Positions 32,068 to 38,884 of a DNA stretch of 38,884 nucleotides are shown here, piece by piece. A program made the translations under genes and the position numbers. Position 1 is the stretch's first letter. Each line of letters begins with the position of its first letter. Under the pieces are notes generated by a model, which did not search any database, was not told where the DNA came from, and saw only the letters and a list, made by a program, of their open reading frames with translations. This stretch comes from an uncultured Rhodoblastus sp. (GTDB lineage: Bacteria > Pseudomonadota > Alphaproteobacteria > Rhizobiales > Beijerinckiaceae), in NCBI RefSeq assembly GCF_903903185.1, contig NZ_CAIUXT010000177.1, positions 1-38,884 of the forward strand, read 5' to 3'.

Positions 32068-34107
32068 TCAAGTTTTTGGGGCTGATGCCGAATTTGTGAA
32101 GGGGAGAAGCCTTCGTCCGGCGCGCTCGTCGTCGAGAAGGCGCCCGGCCTCGGTTTCGAACCTGTGTCGCCAATTGGGTTTTTCGACCGTCGTGCCGGGG
32201 ACGTTGGGCTGGACTTCGCTGGCGAGGGCGTCCTCGATGGCGACGATTTTCAGCGCGCAGGGCGTTTGCGCGATGAAGCCGATCGCGGCGTCGACCGCCG
32301 GCCAGCCATCCCAGGCCGGCGGGTTCTCGCCCTCGACGACGCCGCTGGCCCGGAAAGCCTCCCAAAGCTCGCCGCGCTCGCTGTAGCGATCCGCCTCAAG
32401 CTGCGCGCGCCGAGGCCCGTCGTCCAGATCGGCGCCTTTCCACCAGCCGGCGGTGGCGATCATGTCATGGGTCGTGGTCATGGCGACGGCGTCGCGCGAC
32501 CAGGATTTTGGCGGCGCATAACCGTGATCCTGGCGCTCGAAGCGCAGCACCCTCATGCCATAGATGCCCTGATCGCCGAGAAATTCGCGAAAGCCCCAGG
32601 GCGTGGTGCCGAGATCCTCGCCGATGATCATCGCGCGATGACGCCAGGATTCGAGGGCGATCAGGCGGAACAGGTCCTGCTGCGGCAAGGCGACATAGGC
32701 GCCCTCCAGCGCGCCGCGTCCCTGCGGGACCAGCCAAAGCCGGCTCATCCCCATGACATGATCGATGCGCAAGCCGCCGGAGTGGCGCAGGCTCGCGCGC
32801 AAGGTCTCGATGAAGGGCGCGAAGCCGTTGGCCGCTAGCGCCCGCGGCGACAGGGCGGCGAGCCCCCAGTTCTGCCCCTCGGCGGCGTAATAATCGGGCG
32901 GCGCGCCGATGGAAAGGCTGGTCAATATGTCGGCGGGGCGCGACCAGGAATGGCTGCCATCGGGGTCCATGCCGATGGCGAGATCGGTGATGAGACCGGC
33001 CTTCATCCCGCTGTCGCGGCAGGCTTGCTGCGCCGCGCCGAAGCTCTGGCCGGTCAGCCATTGCAGGAAAATCTGGAAATCGACTTCTTCGGCGTTTTCG
33101 CGCTCGAAGGCCGCAACTGCAGGGCCTGCCGGGTCGCGCAGGCCCGCCGGCCAGTGGCGCCAGCTCCAGATTTGCTGTTCCCGCCAGATTTTTTGCTGCA
33201 GGACTTCGAAAACCGCGTGGTCGCGCAGCAGCGGACCGGCGTTCTGGCGGAACTTCGCGAATTCGGCGCTTTCCGACGAATTTTGGAAAATTTCGAACAG
33301 CTTGCGCAAAAATTGCAGCCGCGCCGGCGCCGCCGCCGGCCAATCCACCTGTGGCAAGGCGGAAAGCCGCGCCATTTCCGCCGCCAACCCGGTTAGGTCG
33401 ATCGCCTGCGCGACCATCGCCGCCGGCAGGACCAGGGCGGGATCGGCATGGAGCGGGTTGTAGAACAGCCGCGTCGAGGGCGAATAGGGGCTGAAGCGCT
33501 GGGGTTCGGCGCCAAACAGCGCATGGACCGGACTGATCGACAGCACATCGGCCCCGAGTTTGGCCGCCGCGCGGCCGAGGTCCGCGACGCCCCCGAAATT
33601 GCCGATGCCGCCATCGTCGCGGCTTCGCAGCGAATAAATTTGCGCGGCGAGGCCGAAACCCGTCCCGCCCTTGAGGTCGGCGAAAGTCACGCAGCGTTTC
33701 GGCGCCGTGGCGATGACGATATCGCCGGCCGGCAGGTGGGCGACGTGGTAGCCCGGCTCGTCGAAAGCCGGCAGCAGCAGCGCGTCGGGCAGGATTTCGC
33801 GCGGCGCGATGCGGCGCGTCTCTCCGCCTTCCAGCGTGACCGCGATTTTGGACGCGCCCGCGACGCCCGGCAGACGGAAGGGCTTGCCGACGCGCGCGGT
33901 GATCAGCGGCGGGGCGTTCTGCCCGACGAGGTCGAGAAGGGCCGAGGAATCGCGGATCTCGGCTTCGGTCGCGGCGGGCAGGCCGAGGGCGGCGAGGATT
34001 TCACGAAGCGATTGCGCCGCGACCGCGCGATCATTGCCCGCCTGATCCGTCCATTGCGGCGAAACGCCAGCCTTTTGCGCCAATTGCCGCAGGTACTTGT
34101 CGCTCAT
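32068..34107 (-). CDS. malQ: 4-alpha-glucanotransferase (amylomaltase)
   Basis: A 679-residue GH77 enzyme that transfers alpha-1,4-glucan segments in glycogen or maltodextrin use, in the cytoplasm. ATG 34107 with GGAG upstream. A variable N-terminal domain (about 1-140) is followed by the catalytic barrel: AAQIYSLRSRDDGGIGNFGG, ADVLSISPVHALFGAEPQRF, SPYSPSTRLFYNPLH, the nucleophile Asp449 in LRIDHVMGM, acid/base Glu497 in IGEDLGTTP, and TTTHDM near the C terminus. Complete and of usual length for the long form. No other glycogen genes are adjacent. It is divergent from eutB across 165 bases. Confidence 0.93.
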   Translation of the reverse strand: MSDKYLRQLAQKAGVSPQWTDQAGNDRAVAAQSLREILAALGLPAATEAEIRDSSALLDLVGQNAPPLITARVGKPFRLPGVAGASKIAVTLEGGETRRIAPREILPDALLLPAFDEPGYHVAHLPAGDIVIATAPKRCVTFADLKGGTGFGLAAQIYSLRSRDDGGIGNFGGVADLGRAAAKLGADVLSISPVHALFGAEPQRFSPYSPSTRLFYNPLHADPALVLPAAMVAQAIDLTGLAAEMARLSALPQVDWPAAAPARLQFLRKLFEIFQNSSESAEFAKFRQNAGPLLRDHAVFEVLQQKIWREQQIWSWRHWPAGLRDPAGPAVAAFERENAEEVDFQIFLQWLTGQSFGAAQQACRDSGMKAGLITDLAIGMDPDGSHSWSRPADILTSLSIGAPPDYYAAEGQNWGLAALSPRALAANGFAPFIETLRASLRHSGGLRIDHVMGMSRLWLVPQGRGALEGAYVALPQQDLFRLIALESWRHRAMIIGEDLGTTPWGFREFLGDQGIYGMRVLRFERQDHGYAPPKSWSRDAVAMTTTHDMIATAGWWKGADLDDGPRRAQLEADRYSERGELWEAFRASGVVEGENPPAWDGWPAVDAAIGFIAQTPCALKIVAIEDALASEVQPNVPGTTVEKPNWRHRFETEAGRLLDDERAGRRLLPFTNSASAPKT

Positions 34108-34272
34108 TGCCGATATTGTCTCCGCGCCCGCCGCGGGCGTCAGAGAATGTCATAGTTTTGTGGCCGGGTCAGCAGCAAGAGCGGCTTGTTCGCATGCGGC
34201 GATAGGCTTAGCTTGAACGGCGACGAACTCGGGCGCCGGCGCTGGCGTCGTGGAAATCCTGTGCGAGACCCC

Positions 34273-35661
34273 ATGTCCTTTTCCGGCCTGTGCGGCGGCG
34301 AGCATTTCGTCTTCGACGATCTGAAAAACCTGCTCGCCGCCGCGTCGCCGCGACGTTCCGGCGACGAGCTGGCGGGAATCGCTGCGCCCGACGACGCTGC
34401 GCGGATCGCGGCGCGGCGAATCCTCGCCGACCTGCCGCTGAATACCTTCCTCAACCACGCACTGGTCCCCTACGAGCAGGACGAGGTGACCCGGCTGATC
34501 CTCGACAGCCATGACCCGCTGGCCTTTGCGCCGGTCCGCTCGATGACGGTCGGCGAATGGCGCGACCATCTCTTGTCCTGTGAGGTCGATTCCGCTGCGC
34601 TGAAAGACCTCGCGCCGGGGCTGACTCCGGAAATGGCCGCCGCCGTCAGCAAATTGATGCGCAACCAGGACCTGATCGCCGTGGCGCGCAAATGCCAGAC
34701 TGTCACCGCGTTCCGCAGCACCATCGGGCTCGAAGGCCGCTTGTCGACAAGGCTTCAGCCCAACCATCCCGCCGACGATTTGAAAGGGATTGCGGCGGCG
34801 ACGCTCGACGGTCTCGCCCATGGCGCCGGTGATGCGGTGATCGGCGTCAATCCCGCCTCCGACAATCTGCAAAACGCGTTTTGCCTCATCGACATGCTGG
34901 ACGAAATCCGCCAGCGCTACGCAATTCCGACCCAGACCTGCGTGCTCACCCACATCACCAATGCGCTCGAAATCATGGCGCGCGGCGCGCCGGTCGATCT
35001 GGTGTTCCAGTCGGTGGCGGGCAGCGAGGCGGCCAATCGCAATTTCGGCGTCGATCTCGCGCTGCTCGACGAGGCCCATGCCGCCGCCCTGTCGCTCGGG
35101 CGCGGGACCGTCGGGAACAATGTCATGTATTTCGAGACCGGCCAGGGCTCGGCCTTGTCGGCGGAGGCCCATCACGGCGTCGACCAGCAGACCATGGAGG
35201 CGCGCGCCTATGCGGTGGCGCGGCGCTACCAGCCCCTGCTCGTCAATACGGTGGTCGGCTTCATCGGCCCGGAATATCTCTATGACGGCAAGCAGATCGT
35301 CCGGGCGGCGCTCGAAGACCTGTTCTGCGGCAAGCTGCTCGGCCTGCCGATGGGCTGCGACGCCTGCTACACCAATCACGCCGAGGCCGATTCCGACGAC
35401 ATGGACACGTTGATGGTGCTGCTGGCGGCGGGCAATTGCGCCTTTGTCATCACCGTGCCGGGGGCCGACGACATCATGCTCAATTACCAGAGTCTGTCGT
35501 TCCATGACGCGCTGTTCCTGCGCTCGACCTTCGGCCTCAAGCCGGCGCCGGAATTTTGCGACTGGCTGGCGCGGATGAATCTTCTGACGCCACAGGGCGG
35601 CGTCGTCGATGTGTTTCGCTCAGGCTTCGGCGGGCTGGGGCTTTTGGGGTTCGCGCCCTGA
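34273..35661 (+). CDS. eutB: Ethanolamine ammonia-lyase, large subunit
   Basis: The 462-residue catalytic subunit of the adenosylcobalamin-dependent lyase that converts ethanolamine to acetaldehyde and ammonia. ATG 34273 is chosen because it places FVFDDLKNLLAAASPRRSGD at the expected distance; upstream in-frame extension to 34186 is not conserved in type. Active-site barrel motifs include VIGVNPASDNLQNAFCLIDM, VLTHITNALEIMARGAPVDL, VFQSVAGSEAANRNFGVDLA, NNVMYFETGQGSALSAEAHH and MGCDACYTNHAEADSDDMDT. It overlaps or abuts eutC directly. No eutA reactivase or microcompartment shell genes are present in the window, which suits the simple cytosolic form in aerobic proteobacteria. Confidence 0.93.
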   Translation: MSFSGLCGGEHFVFDDLKNLLAAASPRRSGDELAGIAAPDDAARIAARRILADLPLNTFLNHALVPYEQDEVTRLILDSHDPLAFAPVRSMTVGEWRDHLLSCEVDSAALKDLAPGLTPEMAAAVSKLMRNQDLIAVARKCQTVTAFRSTIGLEGRLSTRLQPNHPADDLKGIAAATLDGLAHGAGDAVIGVNPASDNLQNAFCLIDMLDEIRQRYAIPTQTCVLTHITNALEIMARGAPVDLVFQSVAGSEAANRNFGVDLALLDEAHAAALSLGRGTVGNNVMYFETGQGSALSAEAHHGVDQQTMEARAYAVARRYQPLLVNTVVGFIGPEYLYDGKQIVRAALEDLFCGKLLGLPMGCDACYTNHAEADSDDMDTLMVLLAAGNCAFVITVPGADDIMLNYQSLSFHDALFLRSTFGLKPAPEFCDWLARMNLLTPQGGVVDVFRSGFGGLGLLGFAP

Positions 35662-36425
35662 GCGGCGAGGGCAAGCTTTCCCCCGCAGATCCCTATGGGG
35701 CGCTGCGCGCCGCTACGCCCGCGCGGATCGGATTGGGGCGCAGCGGCGACGCCCTGCCGACCAGGGCGCTGCTCGATTTCCAGCTTGCCCATGCCCGCGC
35801 CCGCGATGCAGTCCATGGCGCGCTCGATGCGCCGGCGCTGGCGCAAGCTTTTGCGCCTTTGCCGACCGTTCTGGCGCAATCGCAGGTCGGCGACCGCTCG
35901 ATCTATCTGCGCCGTCCCGACCTCGGTCGGCGGCTCGACGCGCCGTCGCGCCTGAAACTGGAGGCTCTGGCTGGCGCGCCGGATGTGGTGTTCGTCGTCG
36001 CCGACGGCCTGTCGGCGGCCGCCGTTCAGGCCCAGGCCGCGCCCCTGATCGCCGCCTGCCTGCCGGGCCTGCAAGGCTTGACCATCGGGCCGGTGGCAGT
36101 CGCGACTTTCGCGCGGGTGGCGCTCGGCGACGAGATCGGCGCCTTGCTCGGCGCGAAAATCTGCGCGGTGCTGATCGGCGAGCGGCCGGGCCTCAGCGTC
36201 GCCGACAGTCTCGGAGTTTACCTGACTCACGATCCGCGCCCCAACCGGCGCGACAGCGAACGAAATTGCATTTCCAATATTCACCGCAATGGCGGCCTGA
36301 GCATCGAGCAGGCCGCAGCGAAACTGGTCTGGCTGTTGCGCGAGGCGCTGCGCCGGGGGCGGACCGGGGTGGAGTTGAAGGAGGAAAGCCCGCATATCGC
36401 CCTCGCGCGCCCGGCGATCGGGTGA
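35658..36425 (+). CDS. eutC: Ethanolamine ammonia-lyase, small subunit
   Basis: The 255-residue partner of EutB that binds the cobalamin cofactor. Conserved stretches are ALRAATPARIGLGRSGDALP, LDFQLAHARARDAVHGALD, VGDRSIYLRRPDLGRRLDAP, PDVVFVVADGLSAAAVQAQA, AKICAVLIGERPGLSVADSL, GVYLTHDPRPNRRDSERNCI and SNIHRNGGLSIEQAAAKLVW. The frame contains no ATG, GTG or TTG near the conserved N terminus. The best-placed start is CTG 35658, overlapping the eutB stop as CTGA; the next in-frame candidate upstream is TTG 35556, which would add 34 unlikely residues. It is otherwise intact. Translational coupling to eutB is likely. Confidence 0.88.
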   Translation: MSGEGKLSPADPYGALRAATPARIGLGRSGDALPTRALLDFQLAHARARDAVHGALDAPALAQAFAPLPTVLAQSQVGDRSIYLRRPDLGRRLDAPSRLKLEALAGAPDVVFVVADGLSAAAVQAQAAPLIAACLPGLQGLTIGPVAVATFARVALGDEIGALLGAKICAVLIGERPGLSVADSLGVYLTHDPRPNRRDSERNCISNIHRNGGLSIEQAAAKLVWLLREALRRGRTGVELKEESPHIALARPAIG

Positions 36426-36513
36426 CGGGTCTTTTTGGGGCGAAGCGGCGGCGGGTGAAAATGATATGGACGGGGTGAAAACCGGTTTGGGCCGGCTGAA
36501 TGTGTTCTTGTTT

Positions 36514-36529
36514 TGTTTCACGTGAAACG
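36514..36529. promoter_or_regulatory. parS: parS-like centromere site (ParB binding)
   Basis: TGTTTCACGTGAAACG matches the bacterial parS consensus TGTTTCACGTGAAACA at 15 of 16 positions, and its central 14 bases are a perfect palindrome. It lies outside any gene. ParB spreads from such sites to segregate the chromosome or a plasmid. parA and parB are not in the window. Confidence 0.75.
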
Positions 36530-36734
36530 AGCGCCGAAATGGCATGGGTGAGCAGATCGGTGGTGTCGTTGTTATAAACTATTGTTCTGAAATTAAAATT
36601 CGTCGCTGCGCGCGGAGCGGAGACCGGCGCGCTTCGACGCTTTCGTCGCCGGCGGAGGTCGGTTTGCGGCGGGCGGCCCGTACACAACTTTAAATTGAAA
36701 CAGATGAAAATGACGTTTTTTCAGACGAAAAACG

Positions 36735-36758
36735 CGTGAAATGTCATGAAATTTCACG
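36735..36758. promoter_or_regulatory. Near-perfect 24-base palindrome
   Basis: Outer arms CGTGAAAT and ATTTCACG around GTCATGAA; all but one base pair is symmetrical. It contains CGTGAAA and TTTCACG, the half-site words of parS, in reverse arrangement. No T-run follows. Confidence 0.5.
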
Positions 36759-37288
36759 TTTTGCGCGGTTTTTGGCGCTTGTTCTACAATCTGGAATTGT
36801 AATTTCAGCTTGCGCCAGTTCCGCCGACGAGCGCGACGGGCGCCAAGGCGTAGCCGATCCCTGCGGTGACCGGAGCGAGACCGAATCGCGGCGCACCGCC
36901 CAATCGCCCGCGCAGAACGCAAAAGCAACATTGAAGCAAATGTCGATTTGCATGGCGTCAGTTTCTGCAAATTGAAATTTGAAGTGCAAGATAAATATCT
37001 AATTTTATTGACCTTTAAGATTCGCGATAAAAAATTGTCCCGGACTGCGCTCGAAATTGGCCAAAAAAGGCGGACTTATCCGATATTTGTCTCATTTACA
37101 CCGGCGCGGATCAAGTTACGATCGATGTCGCGGCTGGGAACTTCCGCGCGGATTGGAGATTGTCTTTTCCAGCCGACTACTTGACAAAATCGCCGACCAG
37201 AACTCTTCGACCGGCGCTTGTCGGTTCGACCATTACGGACAGCGTCCGCCGCGGGCGGCGTCATTGGGTAAATCGAGAAAGCGCCCGC

Positions 37289-38884
37289 ATGGCCCCGAAG
37301 ATCACCCTTTCTGGACAGACGACGCACGGAGCGATCACCGACGCCCAGACCATCCAGCCTTTCGGCTCCGTCATCGTCAAGGATTCCATCGCCGGCGACC
37401 TCGTCGGCGCGACGATCTCGTTCACCGGCGCCAATGGAACGCTCTCCGGCGCCGGGCTCTCCGTTGGCGTCGCCAGCGGCGGGACGGTCACCTATACGCT
37501 GTTGGCGGCTGCGCCGTCGGCGCTGCAAGCCGAGCTGCGCGGACTGACGTTCACGCCGACCGCGCATCGGACGGCGACGACGGCATTCGATCTTGTCGTG
37601 ACCGACGTTACCGACCTTACCGCCTTGACGCCGGTGACGACGCCGACGCTGACGCGCACGCTGTCGAGCGGCGTCAGCAACCCATTGAGTTTGGCGATCG
37701 ACGCCGCCGGCAATATTTTTGTCGCCAATTACGGCAACAGCACGGTCGAGGAATTCGACGCCTCGGGCGCGCTGGTGCGCAAACTGTCGAGCGGCGTCAG
37801 CGGCCCCCTCAGCGTGGCGACCGACGCCGCCGGCGATGTGTTTGTCGCCAATTTCGGCAACAGCACGGTCGAGGAGTTCGACGCCTCGGGCGCGCTGGTG
37901 CGCAAACTGTCGAGCGGCGTCAATCAACCCTACAGCGTGGCGATCGACGCCGCCGGCAATCTGTTCGTCGCCAATTATGGCAACAGCACGGTCGAGGAGT
38001 TCGACGCCTCGGGCGCGCTGTTGCGCACGCTGTCGAGCGGCGTCAACGGCCCGGTGAGTGTGGCGACCGACGCCGCCGGCCATGTGTTCGTCGCGAATGT
38101 TGGCAATGACACGGTCGAGGAGTTCGACGCCTCGGGCGCGCTGTTGCGCACGCTGTCGAGCGGCGTCAGCTACCCCTACAGCCTGGCGACCGACGCCGCC
38201 GGCAATGTATTCGTCGCCAATCCCGGTAATAACACGGTCGAGGAGTTCGACGCCTCGGGCGCGCTGTTGCGCACGCTGTCGAGCGGCGTCAACTCCCCCT
38301 CCGGTGTGGCGACGGACGCCGCCGGCAATGTGTTCGTCGCGAATACCGGCAACAGCACGGTCGAGGAGTTCAACGCCTCTGGCGCGCTGGTCGCGACGCT
38401 GTCGACCGGCGTCAGCGCCCCATCCGCCGTGGCGACCGACGCCGCCGGCAATGTGTTCGTCGCGAATCGCGGAAACAACACGGTCGAGGCGTTCAAGGTC
38501 TCGCAACTGACCAGCGTCAGCGATGCGACGACGCAGGTCGCGGTGACGCAAATAGCTCCGAAGATCACCTTATCCGGACTGACGACCCTTGGCGCGATCA
38601 CCGACGCCCAGACGATCCAGCCGTTCGGCGCCCTCGTCGTAGCGAATTCCTTCGCCGGCGATCTGCTCGGCGCGACGATCTCGTTCACCGCCGCCAACGG
38701 AGCCTTGGCCGGCGCGGGGCTCTCGGCGGGCGTCGTCAACAATGGGACGGTGACTTATACGCTGTCGGGGGCGACGCCGGCGGCGCTGCAAGCCGCGCTG
38801 CGCGGACTGACGTTCACGCCGACCGCGCATCAAGTGGCGACGACGGCGTTCGATCTCGTCGTCACCGACCTCACCGCCTGGTCG
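37289..38884 (+). CDS. Giant repeat-containing surface protein, 5' part (NHL-like propeller plus adhesin-type modules)
   Basis: An open frame of 532 codons without a stop runs off the right edge. ATG 37289 has GAGAAAG seven bases upstream. There is no signal peptide, as is usual for type I secreted giant proteins whose signal is C-terminal. Residues 2-115 form a module opening APKITLSGQTTHGAITDAQT, with GLTFTPTAH near its end and closing FDLVVTD, of the kind seen in long beta-strand-repeat adhesins. Residues 125-411 are seven NHL-like repeats of 41 residues (core DAAGNVFVANYGNSTVEEFD). The first module then starts again at residue 423. A long minus-strand open frame across this region is only its repetitive shadow. 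Likely an extracellular adhesin or matrix protein. Confidence 0.8.
   Translation, partial: MAPKITLSGQTTHGAITDAQTIQPFGSVIVKDSIAGDLVGATISFTGANGTLSGAGLSVGVASGGTVTYTLLAAAPSALQAELRGLTFTPTAHRTATTAFDLVVTDVTDLTALTPVTTPTLTRTLSSGVSNPLSLAIDAAGNIFVANYGNSTVEEFDASGALVRKLSSGVSGPLSVATDAAGDVFVANFGNSTVEEFDASGALVRKLSSGVNQPYSVAIDAAGNLFVANYGNSTVEEFDASGALLRTLSSGVNGPVSVATDAAGHVFVANVGNDTVEEFDASGALLRTLSSGVSYPYSLATDAAGNVFVANPGNNTVEEFDASGALLRTLSSGVNSPSGVATDAAGNVFVANTGNSTVEEFNASGALVATLSTGVSAPSAVATDAAGNVFVANRGNNTVEAFKVSQLTSVSDATTQVAVTQIAPKITLSGLTTLGAITDAQTIQPFGALVVANSFAGDLLGATISFTAANGALAGAGLSAGVVNNGTVTYTLSGATPAALQAALRGLTFTPTAHQVATTAFDLVVTDLTAWS
37292..37635 (+). repeat. Adhesin-type module, copy 1
   Basis: Encodes the module from APKITL to DLVVTD. 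It recurs from 38555 at an offset of 1263 bases (421 codons), in frame, with strong DNA identity in GGCGCGACGATCTCGTTCAC and GGACTGACGTTCACGCCGAC. Confidence 0.8.
37661..38521 (+). repeat. Seven tandem 123-base repeats (NHL-like blades)
   Basis: Units begin with CTGTCGAGCGGCGTCA (last two slightly varied) at 37661, 37784, 37907, 38030, 38153, 38276 and 38399, exactly 123 bases apart, keeping frame. Variation concentrates right after SSGV and before GN, the expected loop positions. Confidence 0.9.
38555..38884 (+). repeat. Adhesin-type module, copy 2 (cut by window edge)
   Basis: Second copy of the module at 37292-37635: APKITLSGLTTLGAITDAQT, LLGATISFTAANGALAGAGL and LRGLTFTPTAHQVATTAFDL. It suggests that the module-plus-propeller unit may be repeated further to the right. 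Confidence 0.8.

Larger units (their letters stand above)
36426..37288 (+). other. Long gene-free stretch with parS-like site and palindromes
   Basis: 863 bases without a convincing gene, partly AT-rich (36560-36600, 36680-36800, 36960-37040). It carries the parS-like site at 36514-36529, a second large palindrome at 36735-36758, an A/T hairpin near 36714-36734 (CGTTTTT and AAAAACG), and CAAATTGAAATTTG near 36968. I found no classical DnaA box by eye. Confidence 0.6.

Noticed and set aside
34108-34272. Cobalamin riboswitch before eutB
   Set aside because: The interval is only 165 bases and lacks any B12-box-like sequence that I can recognise.
34150-35505. Minus-strand frame of 451 codons opposite eutB
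   Set aside because: eutB is unmistakable; the minus frame is low in aromatic residues and has no family signal.
36560-37040. Replication origin in the AT-rich part of the gene-free region
   Set aside because: I found no clear DnaA boxes and no origin-linked genes; parS alone does not mark an origin.
37661-38521. CRISPR-like regular repeats
   Set aside because: The 123-base period keeps reading frame and encodes NHL-like blades; there are no short repeats with unique spacers.
37076-38551. Long minus-strand open frame across the repeat region (about 490 codons), and a 350-codon plus-strand frame at 37057-38109
   Set aside because: Both are Arg/Gln/Gly-rich shadows of the in-frame NHL repeats. 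The frame from 37289 has sensible protein sequence, codon use and a ribosome site.

Overview
The window is 38.9 kb of GC-rich DNA with the codon habits and gene families of an alphaproteobacterium. Hyphomicrobiales (for example Beijerinckiaceae or Methylocystaceae) is my best guess, but no marker gene fixes it. Most of the window is ordinary chromosomal accessory content. One clear island of phage-defence and mobile-element genes sits in the middle (about 20.1-31.2 kb).

Layout. 0-4.7 kb: the tail of a transposase abuts a 5'-truncated ketopantoate reductase; two small secreted proteins follow on the minus strand, then an L,D-transpeptidase with a second, degenerate catalytic domain, and an unknown protein. 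4.7-10.8 kb: an antitoxin remnant, then a TetR repressor divergent from a complete yhiI-rbbA-yhhJ type ABC efflux operon. The promoter of that operon carries a perfect palindrome. 10.8-13.5 kb: a small unknown gene, a TacA-TacT (DUF1778-GNAT) toxin-antitoxin pair lying between two same-orientation copies of a dispersed repeat, and a Crp/Fnr-type regulator. 13.8-20.1 kb: a secreted sulfatase, a DUF1254/DUF1214 protein, an outer-membrane MetA-like protein, a lipoprotein hydrolase and a MarC-family membrane protein.

20.5-31.2 kb, the island: an exonuclease-I-like DEDDh nuclease, then a type I restriction-modification locus in the order hsdR-vapB-vapC-hsdS-vapB-vapC-hsdM. Two independent VapBC-type modules are thus interleaved between the three restriction genes, and each antitoxin is preceded by a related AT-rich palindrome. 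An AT-rich gap, a strong promoter with an inverted repeat, an HTH protein and a tyrosine recombinase follow. The recombinase ends next to the 3' half of a tRNA-Pro(GGG) gene, the expected attachment site. I infer that the restriction, TA and integrase genes arrived as one integrative element. The second attachment site is not in the window.

31.4-38.9 kb: a host-attachment-type protein, malQ, eutB-eutC (ethanolamine ammonia-lyase, where eutC has no normal start codon), a 860-bp gene-free stretch with a near-perfect parS site and a second large palindrome, and the 5' part of a giant repeat protein. This last frame has seven 123-bp tandem NHL-like repeats between two copies of an adhesin-type module and runs off the right edge.

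The most unusual item is the type I restriction operon with two embedded VapBC modules sharing GATATA-type operators. If the modules make loss of the restriction genes toxic, or tie restriction-subunit expression to antitoxin levels, this is a self-stabilising defence locus. That is inference from layout only.
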